A DNA stretch of 64,000 nucleotides from Coenobita brevimanus (Eukaryota > Arthropoda > Malacostraca > Decapoda > Coenobitidae): contig CM064690.1 of assembly GCA_032717465.1 (NCBI GenBank), forward strand, positions 13,880,830 to 13,944,829. Direction: 5' to 3'. The position numbers were made by a program, and so were the translations under genes. Positions within the stretch are counted from its first letter, which is position 1. Each line of letters starts with the position of its first letter. The notes beneath the pieces are model-generated. The model saw nothing but the letters and a program-made list of their open reading frames with translations. It did no database searches and had not been told where the DNA came from. Shown piece after piece: positions 20,834 to 32,649 of this stretch.

Positions 20834-23296
20834 TACTGTACTAAATTCAAGTTCTAGGATGATAGTAGCTAAATTGGCAACAAGAAGTTACAGTTCACTA
20901 ATTGCTTCTGGCAATCCTTCAGTGTTGCCTTTTATAAATTGGTGATCCTAATATATGTCCTTATTTCTGCTAAAAAGTTCCATTGTATTAATTTTTGGAA
21001 ATTTATTTCTACATTGAAACTGGAAAGTGATAGGTAGAGGGGAAAACACCAGTTTTGCAATTCCCTTGCCTGTATCATTTGATATAAAGGGGAGGGGGAA
21101 GTGGGGTGGAGGGTCTTTGGTGGGGATGAGGGAGGATGAGATACCCCCATACGTTGTAGATGTGGTATTGGTGAGTAGTTTTGGTGAGAGGGGACAGAGC
21201 TGGCTGTATCCAGTCAGCTAGAGGAAGGTGGAGAAGTGGCTGGGGAGGGGGCCCCCCCACAGACCTGGTGAGGGAGCGGGATCTTCATTCCCACCCTCGT
21301 CCCTTACTTCTGATTGGGTAGGAACCATTTACCTTACAAAAGGGGCTGGCTTATTACTTGACAGTTTTTGACAGACCTTCTATGATCGTCAGTCATAGGA
21401 CTCTATGTGGCAAACTAGCAAACCAACAATCATTAATCATGGTATTTTAAGGGCTAAGAGTCCGCTTGCATTCCGTGTCCCTATGACGGTGAAGGTCTCG
21501 TCGACTAGGATAGGGATACCTCTGCCAGGCATTTCAAGACCACCTAGCCCGGACGACCCTCCTGCAGTCCCCCTACCGCCAAGGGACCATAATGGTGTCT
21601 TGGGGTCATGCTGAGGATCAACAGAAGGTCGTCTCACCTGCCACAACCAGAGGAAGTAAAGGCTGCCATACAGTCATCCAAGGACCCTCCAGAAAAAGCC
21701 CAGGCATCACTGAGGGCTGCCTTAAAGGAGGACCAGGAGCCCTGTGTGAGGAGGCAGGGCAGGGCAGGATGGGGAAAGGCTAGGGACATTCAGGATTCCT
21801 GGAAGGTGTCGAACCCCAGATACGGACCAGTCCAAATGGCCGAGCCACCATAAATAGAGTCCCCCACATAAAGATCAAGGATGTAAGGCAGGCCAGTGTG
21901 TGAGTCAGTTCAGGTTTGTAAGCCCAACAGGGTAAGAAGGGAAAAGTGACCACTCTCCAAAGGAAACCGGAAGAGGAAAGATCCTGGTCTTATGCCGGAA
22001 CCCAGCACCTGGAAAGAATCCCAGTGGGGATGTCTGGCATTAGTCACACAGGAGGAGGCAATGTGAAGGGAGCTGATCTTGATAGGCCTAGAGTTCTTCT
22101 AGGCCAGTGTTCTTACAAGGGTTGTAGCAAACTGCCACAGTGATCCAACCTGTCAGGAGGGAAAGATGGACTGCAAATACTTCTGATACCTCCCATGGGG
22201 GCCAGGTCAAAGGCAAAATTTAACTGGACGCTTCATCCCTGACCACTAGAGCCAGGCCACCACCGACACCCTGAAGATCAGACGATCAGCCTGGTAGCTG
22301 GTAAAACCCCAGACTGACAGTTGGAGGTGTGGGCATAGCCATGTCTCATGCAACATCTGGGATGATGCCCACCACTGTTTATTTGAAATCGGAAGTTTTT
22401 CAAGAAAGAGATATGGCATGCCAGAGGAGGAATTTGCAGAGAGGTAGAGGGGCCATCATTGAGAGTAGAGGAGAAAGAGAGAGACGAGCCGGTGCAAGAA
22501 ACTGACAAAGATGTCAATGCTTAGACAGGGGTGCAAGCAGGAGGCCCACAAGACTCTGAGGAATGGGCTGTGAGGGATTGGCATGTGGGAAGTTTAGGGA
22601 GGTTGTCACTGGTACAGGAAATGTGGAGGAGCAGGAGAATCACCAGGTGCAGAGCCCATCACAGGAGAGCTGGGGAGGACAACATGCAGCTCAGTTGGAG
22701 CAGGGAAAGGAGTTGTAGTCAGTGATGAGGGAGAATTGACTGGCATAATTCTAGGCATGGTATCAGGCTGGATGAAAGGACCTGAGGAATCACATGCAGC
22801 ATGAGAGGGAGAAGTCCAGACTGGGTGGGAATGATGATGCCGGGGCTTAGGAGAAGGGGCAGGTTGGAGCACCATTGCTGACTGGGAAGGCTGGGTGGGA
22901 CACAGCTATCATGGGTTCCACCTCGCTGCGTCCACCAGAAGCATCAGCAAAGTAATCTATTGCTGAAAAACAGTTACTGACCACCATTGTATATGTAAGG
23001 CCCTCCAGGACAGGACAGAATGCCCAAGTCAGGGCAGTAGATGGTGTTGGAGTAGATCTGGGAGGGGTGCGTCTGAAAGGGTTGAGCGCACACAGATGGG
23101 TGTTGATGTCAGGCAAGGTTAAAGGGTCAGTTCTGGCAGCATCTTGGATGGCATTTGCCTGGTGACAGACTGGGCGAGAGTGGGAGACAGTTGGGTGTGC
23201 ACAGTTATAGAAAAAGCAGTCGGGGTTATTGAAGCATATTGGGGACTTGCAAGGATGGAACCTACTACTGTACATCTAGAGCACCCAACTTTGTTC
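20834..23296. other. Anonymous GC-richer sequence
   Basis: Open frames of 60-140 codons occur on both strands but none has a domain I recognise. A minus-strand frame at 22847-23275 has a cysteine/histidine cluster (CKSPICFNNPDCFFYNCAHP) that could be a knuckle from a retroelement ORF1, unproven. The piggyBac element at 23301 splits this sequence from 29852-30970, which has similar composition. Confidence 0.35.
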
Positions 23297-24693
23297 TTAA
23301 CCCTCCTCAGGTAGAGCCGGGTCTCTGAGACCTCCCCCCCTAGTTTGTTAGGTAAACTACGTTCTAAACACCCGGGAACCCTGTACCCCCCAGTAGCTGC
23401 CTGACTTTTTGTACCCATGTAAGGGGTGAAAGGGCAATTTCGAACTCTTCTTCGTTTCTGGTGGGGGGGGGGGTCAGAGACCCAGCTCTACCTGAGCAGG
23501 GCACTTTATTTTGTTCCCTGATTGCAAATAAGGTCGCAGCTTCAGGCACCCGAACATCACACCATGAAGCCCCATGATGCTACTGCCAGTTGCACCACAC
23601 TAAGTTACAATAAAACAGATGTTGTTTTCCTTTTTTCCCTGAATATTTAACCCGTCACCTCTCGAGGTTTTCCGCACCTCCGACATCCCGCAATCCCAAG
23701 CTATTTTGGAAAAAAAAATTTTTGGCTAAAACTTCCGCTTTGGTTGAGAATCAAAGGAAAATCACCAAGAAGGGGCTTACCGTGGTCCATAAGATCGGAA
23801 CAGGTGAGATCCCCTGCGCCAGGTATCGTATTCTATCATTGACATGTGAGGCACTCACGTTTTCTATGGTAGGAAATATTGGGAGAAACAACAAACAACA
23901 CCTCAACATTTATTGAATTTGAACTAATAAACAATAAGAGTAGCAATATAATGGATTTCAAACACATATATATGAAAAATAAGCATTGTACCTTTCGTGC
24001 GAGCATAGCGAGTTAGGTCCGAGTCGTAAGATGCTATGTGCTAAGTTTCTTGTATCAGTCAACATATCATTTTTTCTACTTGTATACTTCTGTTTCATTG
24101 ACATTTTACCAATTTTTACTGTTTGAAAATATTTTCAGATGTTTTCATTCATTATGATGACATGCAGCATAAGTTTAGCGCACTTCGGCTTACTAAGTGC
24201 ACTCGCTATGACTCGTATTTCAATATACCCAATTGTTTTATCACTTTCCTATTATTTTTTCCTTTACATAGAACCTTTCCTCCACCACTGTAAATGTTTT
24301 CAATTATTTACATTCATTACGAGGGCATTTAGCGAAATGCTAGCGCACATTCACGTAGCAAGCACAATCTCACACACTTGTGTTTCATCTTCTACTTTAT
24401 TTTTTCACTCCAATTATACTTTCCCACTTACATTAAACACATTTACACCCCTGTACTGCACTATACATAGATACTGGCATTATTTATCCAACTGAGTGTC
24501 AGAATATCGCATGAAAATACCCTCGCAATGAATGTTTCGACCAACATAATACTCAAACACTTACATACTAATTCTTCACATATATTACACACTTTCCCAC
24601 TTGTTGACTTCTATTTTCATAATTACGGGCCTTATTCATTCCACTGAGCGTCAGGATATCACATCTCTATACACACGCTAGGAATATTTTGAC

Positions 24694-26583
24694 TTAGAAG
24701 AGGTTGAGAGGCGGAAGAGAGAGTTATATGTAGAAAGGAAGAGAGAGGTGAAAAGATTAGTAAGAGAGAGTAAGAAGAGAGTGGATGAGGAATTTGGAAG
24801 AAATTTGAGTGTAAAGTGGAGGGACTGTAAGAAAATGTTCTGGAGAGAGGTGAAAAGAGTAAGACAGGGTGGAAGTGAAGTTAGCAGGGGAGTGAAAGAT
24901 AAAAATGGTAGATTACTAGTGGAGAAGGGAGAAAAAGTGAGCAGATGGAGAGAACACTTTAAGGAATTGTTGAATGTAGAGGATGGAAGTAATGCGAGTA
25001 TAAGTGGCTGGGGAATGGCTGGGAGAAGGAGGGAGGTGAGAAGACAAGAAGAAATCAGTAGGATAGAAGTTGTGGAAGCAATGAAGAAAGTTAAATCTGG
25101 GAAAGCCCCAGGAATTGATGGAGTGTGTGGTGAAATGCTGAAGCATGGGGGAGAGATAGTAGTAGAATGGATGTGGAAGATGTGCAGATTGGCCTGGGAG
25201 GAAGGTAGAGTCCCGGAGGATTGGAAGTCAGGTATAATTATTCCCTTGTACAAAGGAAAAGGGGAAAAAGAAGTGTGTGGTAACCATAGGGGCATTTGTC
25301 TTCTTAGTATAATGGGAAAAGTGTATGGTAGGATACTTATTGACAGAGTTAGAGAAAGAACAGAGAAATTAGTTGGAGAAGAACAGGGAGGCTTTAGGAA
25401 GGGAAGAGGTTGTGTGGATCAGATATTGATTCTCAGATCTTTAGTGGAAAAGTTTCTAGAGAAGGGAAAGAAGTTGTATGCGGCATTCATGGATTTGGAG
25501 AAAGCATATGACAGGGTGGATAGACAAGGATTGTGGAAAGTGTTAAGAATATATGGAGTAGATGGAAAGTTGTTGAATGCTGTGAAGAGTATGTACGATG
25601 GTGCGAAGGCTGCAGTGCGTGTGAATGGTGAACTAAGTGAATTTTTCTCTTTGAAGGTTGGGTTGAAACAGGGATGTGTCATGTCTCCATGGTTGTTCAA
25701 TCTGTACATGGATGGGGTAATAAAAGAGGTACAAGGTAGGGTAGTGGATGTTGGAGTGGCCCTGGTGAGAGAGGATAGTGTTTGGAAACTCCCTGTACTG
25801 TTGTTTGCAGATGATACTGTGTTGTTGAGTGAAGACGAAGGAGAGCTGCAAGGCTTGGTGGATGAGTTTGGGAGAGTGTGTAAGAAACGGAACCTAAAGG
25901 TGAATGTAGGGAAGAGTAAAGTGATGGTCTTTGAGAGAGGTGAAGTCAGTGAATGTACAGCGAGGTTGGATGGTGAGGAATTGGAAAATGTGAGTACGTT
26001 TAAATACTTGGGTAGTGTGATGAGTAAGGATGGAGGTTTGGAGGGTGAAGTGCTTGAAAGGGTTCAGCAGGGAAGAAAGGTTGCTGGTTCCTTGAAAGCA
26101 GTGATAAGAAACAGGGAAGTGAGCATGGAAGTGAAAAAGTTACTGCATGACAGTATTGTGATACCAACTCTAACGTACGGAAGTGAAGCTTGGACGTTGT
26201 TGGAAGGACACAAGTCAAGAGTGAGAGCAGTGGAAATGAGTTATTTAAGAGGAGCCTGTGGAGTCACATGGAGAGACAGGCTGACGAATGAGGATATAAA
26301 GGAGCGTTGTGGTGTTGATGTGGATGTGATAGGAAGCGTTATGAGGAACACACTGAGGTGGTTTGGCCATGTGGAGAGGATGGAGGGTGAAAGACTGACG
26401 AAGAGAGTGTATGTGAGTGAGGTGGAGGGGGAAAGAGGGAGGGGGAGGCCGAGGATGAGATGGAGGGATGGGGTGGAGAGGTATATGAGAGAGGGGGGTG
26501 TGAGCTGGGAGCAGGGGAGTGAAATGGCGGGGGACAGGGCGACTTGGAGGCGATTTGTTTGTGGCCACCCCAAACGGGATTGA
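24694..26583 (+). CDS. LINE-A reverse transcriptase, open RT frame
   Basis: The frame is uninterrupted for over 600 codons. An arginine/lysine-rich linker precedes GKAPGIDGVCGEMLKHGGEI (RT start, about residue 116 from the ATG at 24748), then NHRGICLLSIMGKVY, EEQGGFRKGRGCVDQ, FMDLEKAYDRVDRQGLWKVL, GLKQGCVMSPWLFNLYMDGV and the active site FADDTVLLS (FADD at 25804-25815, residue 353). The C-terminal region has LRWFGHVERMEGERLTKRVY and GRGRPRMRWRDGVERYM, a signature of RTE-type elements, ending in GHPKRD-stop. It is the best-preserved LINE-A RT here. With no endonuclease it is probably immobile. Confidence 0.88.
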   Translation, partial: LEEVERRKRELYVERKREVKRLVRESKKRVDEEFGRNLSVKWRDCKKMFWREVKRVRQGGSEVSRGVKDKNGRLLVEKGEKVSRWREHFKELLNVEDGSNASISGWGMAGRRREVRRQEEISRIEVVEAMKKVKSGKAPGIDGVCGEMLKHGGEIVVEWMWKMCRLAWEEGRVPEDWKSGIIIPLYKGKGEKEVCGNHRGICLLSIMGKVYGRILIDRVRERTEKLVGEEQGGFRKGRGCVDQILILRSLVEKFLEKGKKLYAAFMDLEKAYDRVDRQGLWKVLRIYGVDGKLLNAVKSMYDGAKAAVRVNGELSEFFSLKVGLKQGCVMSPWLFNLYMDGVIKEVQGRVVDVGVALVREDSVWKLPVLLFADDTVLLSEDEGELQGLVDEFGRVCKKRNLKVNVGKSKVMVFERGEVSECTARLDGEELENVSTFKYLGSVMSKDGGLEGEVLERVQQGRKVAGSLKAVIRNREVSMEVKKLLHDSIVIPTLTYGSEAWTLLEGHKSRVRAVEMSYLRGACGVTWRDRLTNEDIKERCGVDVDVIGSVMRNTLRWFGHVERMEGERLTKRVYVSEVEGERGRGRPRMRWRDGVERYMREGGVSWEQGSEMAGDRATWRRFVCGHPKRD

Positions 26584-26600
26584 GGTGTCTGGCATTTACA
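24694..26600 (+). mobile_element. LINE-A retrotransposon copy 1 (5'-truncated)
   Basis: Homology to the other LINE-A copies starts at about 24694 and ends at GGCATTTAC just after CGGGATTGAGGTGTCT. It lies within the 3' flank of the piggyBac element. The endonuclease is missing through 5' truncation. Here the GATA tail has been lost. Confidence 0.88.
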
Positions 26601-26882
26601 ATAATTTGAACTTATATTATACCCGTTTGCATTTCCAATAATAATATTTACATATTTACGGGCCTTATTTATTGCACTGAGCGACAGAATATCGCATCAA
26701 AAAACCCTGGCTAGGTATGTTTCCACTTACAGCATATTTATACACTTACATACAATTTTTGCACTTATACCCGTATGCACTTTATACTAATATTTTCAGA
26801 TCAGCATGACTGATAATTTCACTGAGCGTCTGTTTGTCGCATTTACTTCATAGTTTCAGCTTCCTATCGCATTCACACCATA

Positions 26883-29354
26883 TTAGAATTGCATCAAGGT
26901 GTGATATTCGCTGAAACATGGGTGAATACAGAGACCCACGTCACACTCAACGCACTTATAGCGGGTGTCCTTCCTCTGTGTGGTGAGTCTCACCTGGGAA
27001 TTGCTACACACGTGACACCTGCATTGGGGCCTAGGTCTGTTTGGCTGGGGAGGGATAGGAGTGGGGAAATGGCAGCCGGATATTCTCAGAGGAGTTTGGG
27101 CAATAGGGGCAGTGTGGGTGCGATGTTGGGGCCTTTCAACAGCATACCGTGCAAACATCTCTCTTGTGAGCTCCCTCACAAACCCTTCAAAGGTTTCCTG
27201 AACTCCTGTTGTCATGGCATGAAGGTGGTGGCAATTCAGAGCAGTGATGTCTAGCAAGTGAAAGAACAGTTTCTTATACCACTTCATCGTGGTCCTGGCA
27301 CACTCTTCCGTTGATATCATGGAGTCTGACTGGTCCATCAGGCGCATGTTTATGTTATAGTCCATGACACACTCAGGTTTCCAAATGTGACGCCTGTTCT
27401 CGCTCCGGTAATCAACGGAATCAGTACGGTGCATCAAGGGGCGGTGAACCATTGACAAGAGGCTTACTTCTCTATTATGGTTCCACACAGTTGCAAGGAT
27501 GTTGTTGGCTTTGAAGAAGACAACCTCATTCCTGTCAAGTTTCCGCCCTACCTTGGCCATGTGACGCCGGTTCACCTTCACGGTTCCACAGATTCCAGTT
27601 TCATGCATGTGAAGATAACGAGCGAGAAGAGGGCTAGTGTTCCAGTTGTCCAGGTAGAGGACATGACCATGATGAAGGTAGTCTTCTATCATTGTCTTTA
27701 CCACTGCTCCCGACAGTCCAATACATTGATCTATTATGTCTGTCTGTGCACCGGTGTACAAGACTATGTCTTGCACGTATCCAGTCCTACAGTCGCACAT
27801 AACAAAGATCTTGAACCCAAAACAGTGTCTTTTGCTGGGTATATACTGACTAAATGAAATATTACCTCTCCACAACACGAGACTCTCATCTATGACGAGG
27901 TCTCTATGGGGATAAAATGACGAACGAAAGGTTTGCCTCAGGTGATCAAAGACCAACCTAATTCGCCTCATCTTATCTGTGTCATTCGCATTTGCAGGAT
28001 CATGAGCATCATAGAAATGGAGGCGACTTAGAATTTGTTGAAAGCGATTACGGCTCATGACTTGCCCAAATATTGGTGTAAACATAACAGGGTCCCTTGT
28101 CCAGTAAGCCGGAATTCTGTTCTTTCGTATAATACCCATCAAAAGGACCAGGGCAAAAAATAGGAACATTCCTGAAAGGGAGACAGGGTAATCATATATG
28201 ATAGAATGTCTACTCCTTGTTCCCAATCTTTCACTGTCAAGGCGCTGGGTGCTTGCAAAAAGGTTGGTTTGGTAAACAATCTGCTCCACGAATGCCTCAC
28301 TAAAAAACAGGTGGAAAAAATCCAACCTGGTGGAATTACGGTGAATTCCAGGAGCAATGCAGCCACAGCGCCCTTGGTCAGTGAAGGGGTGAATGAGGGG
28401 AGAAAAATCACTCCCATCCTCCCAATTCCATCCCACAAATCCCTCGTACCCATCATCCCCATCACCGCCTTCGTCTGGGTGAGGAGGAGATGCTGGTGGG
28501 GGAGGTTGGGGAGAAGTAGTGCGGAGGGCTTCCCCACTCTCACTCCTCTTCCCTCAGCCTTTACCCTTTCCCTTTCCCTTACCCTTACAGCCTTGAGGAA
28601 CATTAGGGGGCTGTGGGGATGAAGTTCGGGAATATTGGGGAGCATAAGACGTGCTGGGGAGTGGTTCCTCCCCACCTTCCCCCTCCATGACAACACCACG
28701 TGATTTTTCACGCACCCTAACTCGCCCATGTGTTTTGGGATATTGGGGAGCATAAGACGTGCTGGGGAGTGGTTCCTTCCCACCTTTCCCCTCTATCACA
28801 ACCCCATGTGATACAGAACGCACCCGCACTCGCCCACGTGATACACCCCGCCGCCTCACACTACCTAGGGAGAGCGATGACTCACGCCACTCTCACTTTC
28901 CATACTCCTCCCTGCACTTTCCCTTTCACTTCCCACTCCCTCCACGGCACTTCCTACCTCCTCAAACAAAATACTAGGCCCATACCTGCTCGTCCGACGT
29001 GGTGTGCTCAGGGCCACGATGAGTAATCACCTCACATCCATACCACGTGGCAGCACGTCCCACGACTCCGTCCTCATCCTCGTCATCAAATTCAGGTTCC
29101 ACATTACGTTGGAGCTGGGCATAGGATGTTGCACGTGGTTTTTTGGCCGGCTGCCCCTCTCTAGCAGCACGGTAAGTCACGTACTGCCACTTCCTGGGGG
29201 ACGGGACTTCTTCATCACTGCTGGTGGTTTCTTCCTCCTCTGGCTGCACATAATCTTTGTCAACAACCTCGTCGTCCAGTGGGGAATCACTGTCGCCTAT
29301 AAAGGCATCCAGGACAGCTTGAATTTCGACCTCTGAGAGACCTCTCGTCGCCAT
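26883..29354 (-). CDS. piggyBac transposase, two-exon model with one stop
   Basis: Exon 1 (28986-29354) starts at ATG 29354, encodes an acidic N-terminus (SDSPLDDEVVDKDYVQPEEE) and a PSPRKWQYVTYRA block. It ends at CAG|GTATGG. A CCCCACAG acceptor at 28611-28618 opens exon 2 in the same phase (PPNVPQG then KGKGKGKG). Exon 2 runs to 26883 and contains the DDE_Tnp_1_7 core. Numbering from the VGWNWEDGSD block at 28436, the catalytic aspartates are D183 (VIDESLVLW), D263 (LYLDNWNTSP) and D368 (NMRLMDQSD). A C-terminal cysteine-rich zinc domain (CRCHVC … CVECDVGLC) follows. The only lesion seen is TGA at 28554-28556; a more distal acceptor such as CCCCCACCAG near 28496 would skip it. Confidence 0.85.
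28632..28850. repeat. 108-bp tandem duplication in transposase intron
   Basis: The unit starting ATATTGGGGAGCATAAGACG at 28632 recurs 108 bp later at 28740, with ~85% visible identity. It lies wholly within the proposed intron. Confidence 0.85.
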
Positions 29355-29851
29355 GTCTGAGAAGGACCGTTGCTAACAGGTGAGTGAACGAGCCGCGGGT
29401 TAGCGCGGGTCGCGCGGGGTTGCCGAGTGTCCCCGCCTGGTGGCAGGTAGGGGAAGATCAAGCGAGGATACGTACCGAAAATCAAGCACGAAATTTGAAA
29501 ATTGTGGAAATTATGCACCTTGCAATTGGACGACGTACTGGTACATCGCCGGGACTAGCAAATGCAAAACATTGCAACGTACCCATACGTCGACGGGACG
29601 GGGCGGGTTGAAAAAGGACCCCCCTTTTTTTTTTCTTTTTTTTAAATAGGTAAAAAATATATTATGAATTAAAAAATTAAGTTTATTTACATGGCTGTAT
29701 TGCATATACATTGAAGAATGTCATACCATGTTTGGATCTGTCATAAATAAAACAAAAGTGTGTTTTCTGACCTTGATTCTGACCTGGGTGTGGTAGACCC
29801 AGGTCTACCTGCGGCGAAAGGGTGGACAGAGGTCTACCTGAGGAGGGTTAA

Positions 29852-30972
29852 AGAAGATCGTGCCATGCCCAAAGCAGTGGCACATAAAACACCTGCAGAA
29901 TAACCGGAGTGGCAGTAGATAACCAGCTCAAGCAAGGGACTCCAGAATTTGAGTCTCACCACCCAGGCTGCCACTGTGTCCCCATCTCCACAAGGGTGTA
30001 CCAGGAAGGGGGTGACCTCCACCAGCTGGGAGGAACAGTTGTCAAGACAACAAAGGTGAAGGTGATGTAACAGTTCTCCTCCGAGACGTAAGGAGCAACA
30101 GGCCTGATTTTCCCTTAGGAAAACTCGTCACTGGAAGGTGAACGAGCCAACCAGCACCTAACAGGCCAGTCTCCCAGCTGAGTGAGGGACTCAAGCAGCA
30201 CAGCCATCTAGGCCACATTACTAGTAAACACACAGAATCTGATTTCAGATACCATCCCCAAAACGCTCAGTGCAGTACCTACCCAGTGGAGACCCACTGA
30301 TGGTGTCCAGGAACCTGCAGGGATTCAAAAATAGAGGAGTGTTGTCAGCTGATCTTGCAATGTAGACAAGGCTCAGAGCTTTACTGGTGGCACTACAATC
30401 TGGGGAGGAAGGCCGAATCCACTTCTCTGGGTCTCCACCCTCATCACTAGCAATGGATATCATCCTCATCCTCTTACATCAGTGGCAGGGGTGAGTTCCA
30501 TCTTGATGTCCTGAGAGTTGTGACCTGTCACGGAAGACTTCACGACAGGCTTAACACCTGGCCGACATACACAAAAAACAAAACGAGATCACTGGTATCA
30601 TAACACAACACACCAGTGCAGCAGACAGTGAGGGCACAAAAACGGTGATGGGTTAAGTACCCGAAACCAGGACGGTGAATGACATGGCCAAGAGGCGCAC
30701 ATCTGACGACGACTGGGCCAAGGCAGTGTCCTCCAGCTCATCCCGACTGGAGTCATGGCCAAGAGATCCAAGAATCTAGATTCAGTGTCCCAAATAGAAC
30801 ATCATCTGACCGTGGATCTGTGGTGTGTTCTGTGATCAGAAACGGATCCCCACAATAGAAGAGGCTAATAATCTTAAAACCTGCCATAAAGCATCCCAGT
30901 TAACCTTCTCAGCATAGTGTTTGTTTCACAAATGATTTCAAGCATATGGTCTCAAAGTAGTTACAGTATTTA
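29852..30972. other. Anonymous GC-richer sequence
   Basis: No recognisable gene. It appears to continue the kind of sequence found at 20834-23296 on the other side of the piggyBac insertion. Minus-strand frames (30042-30233, 30245-30469) have no domain I know. Confidence 0.35.
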
Positions 30973-31183
30973 CAGTCAAGTCGCCTAAGGCGCAGCGAAT
31001 TGATTCTGGACCAAGCCCATGCCATAGAAAACCGCTCCATACAAATAACTAAACCTATGGAAAAAATGCAATTTGGTTCTGGACGTTCGCCCCAAGGTTC
31101 ACCCCACTTTTCCATATTTTTCCCCACTTTACACATGCACACAATCAAGCAATCAGTCAAACAAAAATGACAACCCACCTTAA

Positions 31184-32187
31184 CCCTTTAAACGCGGATC
31201 GTCTCGTTTGCGACGCTCGGCGAAAAGGACATAACGGCGGAGCGTCGTGTTTGCGATTCTAGTAAATTTTGAATAACCGCGGGCAGGCAGGCTCCAGCTG
31301 GTATTGTCTATCAGTACCACCACCCTTTAGCTACAATTAGCATACTTTACCTTTGTACTACTGACCTCCGTTGTTGCCAGGTATCGCGTTTTTCCCCCCT
31401 CCCCCCCCACCACGGCCCGGCCAGCCTGGCTGTGATACATGGCAACACTCTGACTGCTCAGAACTGTAAATCTGCGCTCTCCTCTCACAAGCAGTTTATG
31501 CTAATAGGAAACGCTTGTTTCCCCAGTTGTAACACTAGCTTTTTTTCGCACGGTTTGCCCCTGTTTAGCGTCGGTTTACCGCAGGCTTTCAAAGTGACAT
31601 TATGGCGAGTTCTAGCTCTTCTGAGTCAGTGCAAGTGGCCGACAGGAACGAGAATAAAGTGACGGGCGTAAGGCAGAATACAAAGCGTGCTGCGGTGATC
31701 TTTTGGGAAGTAATATGATTGAAAATAATGTAGTATACATGTTTTTAGCTGTGAAAATGGAAATGTTTGTTGAGTGACAGGAAGACCGCCGCTGCGCTGC
31801 ATGTCTGCCGTACGCTTCGTTGATTTTAGCCTTATTTTCAGTGCTTATTATACAAATACGGATTCCAAACTACCTTTACGTTGTAGTATAAAGTTTACTG
31901 TGACAGAATGAGGCTGTGGTAGAGGGGAAACCGGGTTGCTGGAGTTGTGAAAGTGAAGATTTGGTTACCCAACTTTGCAAGTCTCCACAAGTCCTTGGGT
32001 AGTCCAAGAAGGCTCAACACCTGTCTCTGGAGAAAGCTGAATGTAAGTACTATCTGCTATACCAAGTATAATGTTCTAGGGTTAATCTCTGATTTTTGGC
32101 TAATATTTTCCCACAGGTACTCAAACCGCGATACAACCCCGCCACTCGGGGGGGGGGGGTCGACTGTTCACGGCTGTGTTTAAGGGG
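31184..32187. mobile_element. piggyBac-type non-autonomous element, copy 2
   Basis: TTAA flanks both sides (31180-31183, 32188-32191). The ends are CCCTTTAAACGCGG and, inverted, CCCCTTAAACACAG. It is collinear with copy 1 at 4154-5147 over ~1 kb with roughly 90% identity. It retains the 38-codon frame (31602-31718), the AATGTAAGT donor (near 32042) and a TTTTCCCACAG acceptor (near 32117). Confidence 0.9.
31602..31718 (+). CDS. Short conserved frame inside piggyBac-type element, copy 2
   Basis: The frame is 38 codons, MASSSSSESVQVADRNENK at the start and IFWEVI-stop at the end. Compared with copy 1 it has L to Q, A to V and K to T changes plus several silent differences. No domain is recognised. 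Confidence 0.3.
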   Translation: MASSSSSESVQVADRNENKVTGVRQNTKRAAVIFWEVI

Positions 32188-32649
32188 TTAATCACTTCCT
32201 GTGTCAATCCAAGACCAAAACAAACACTGTCACACCAATACAAGCAGTGTTACTCACATACAGTAAATTGTTGCAACAACACAATAATCACACTTGCATA
32301 TCATTGGCTTGGTGCTACACGATGTATACTGTAGTACGATGCTTGGCTGAGAGGTGATGATGGCAGGGGGGCACACGTGAATGAGTGGAAAAGACAGGGC
32401 TTTGAAGGAGTGGCAGGACTGCGCAACTGAATCAGAACAGTGCTCTGCACGCTAGGGCTGCCATCTTGCCTGAGACGAGCAATGGTCGCCTTGCGTGCGC
32501 CTGGCACTTCATATGAAATTTTCCGATGCCAGTATCGTTATAGTGGGAAATTCATCGTAAATTGGATTTTAGGCTGTAACTTTTTTGTTATCATTGTAGC
32601 GAATTATCATATACAGTACCGGTTCAACATATAACGAGTAGTGACTGTA

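Larger units (their letters stand above)
23301..29847 (-). mobile_element. piggyBac transposon, both ends, LINE-A inserted
   Basis: TTAA flanks both sides (23297-23300 and 29848-29851). The ends are CCCTCCTCAGGTAGAGCC and, inverted, CCCTCCTCAGGTAGACC. Inverted partial repeats of the end lie just inside: CTCTACCTGAGCAGGG at 23487-23502, and two further GGTCTACCTG units at 29801-29840. The transposase gene occupies 26883-29354 on the minus strand. Between it and the left end lies a ~1-kb flank with repeated CACTGAGCGTC…ATATCGCAT units (24490, 24645, 26680, 26820), now interrupted by a LINE-A copy at 24694-26600. Without that insertion the element would be about 4.6 kb. Confidence 0.92.
30973..32647. 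mobile_element. Possible Tigger-type element, weak ends
   Basis: TA-flanked CAGTCAAGTCGCC (30973) and inverted CAGTCACTACTCGTT (from 32647) could be the two ends, but only CAGTCA is identical and the inner match is poor. A piggyBac-type MITE lies inside. Confidence 0.3.

Noticed and set aside
23770..23830. U1-like snRNA 5' end on the minus strand
   Set aside because: A short ATAC…TACCTGGCGCAGGGG resemblance stops after about 15 nt and none of the U1 stem-loops or the Sm site follow.
28139..28783. Proline/arginine-rich 214-codon minus-strand frame
   Set aside because: An alternative frame through the piggyBac intron and exon 2; its repeat comes from the 108-bp duplication.
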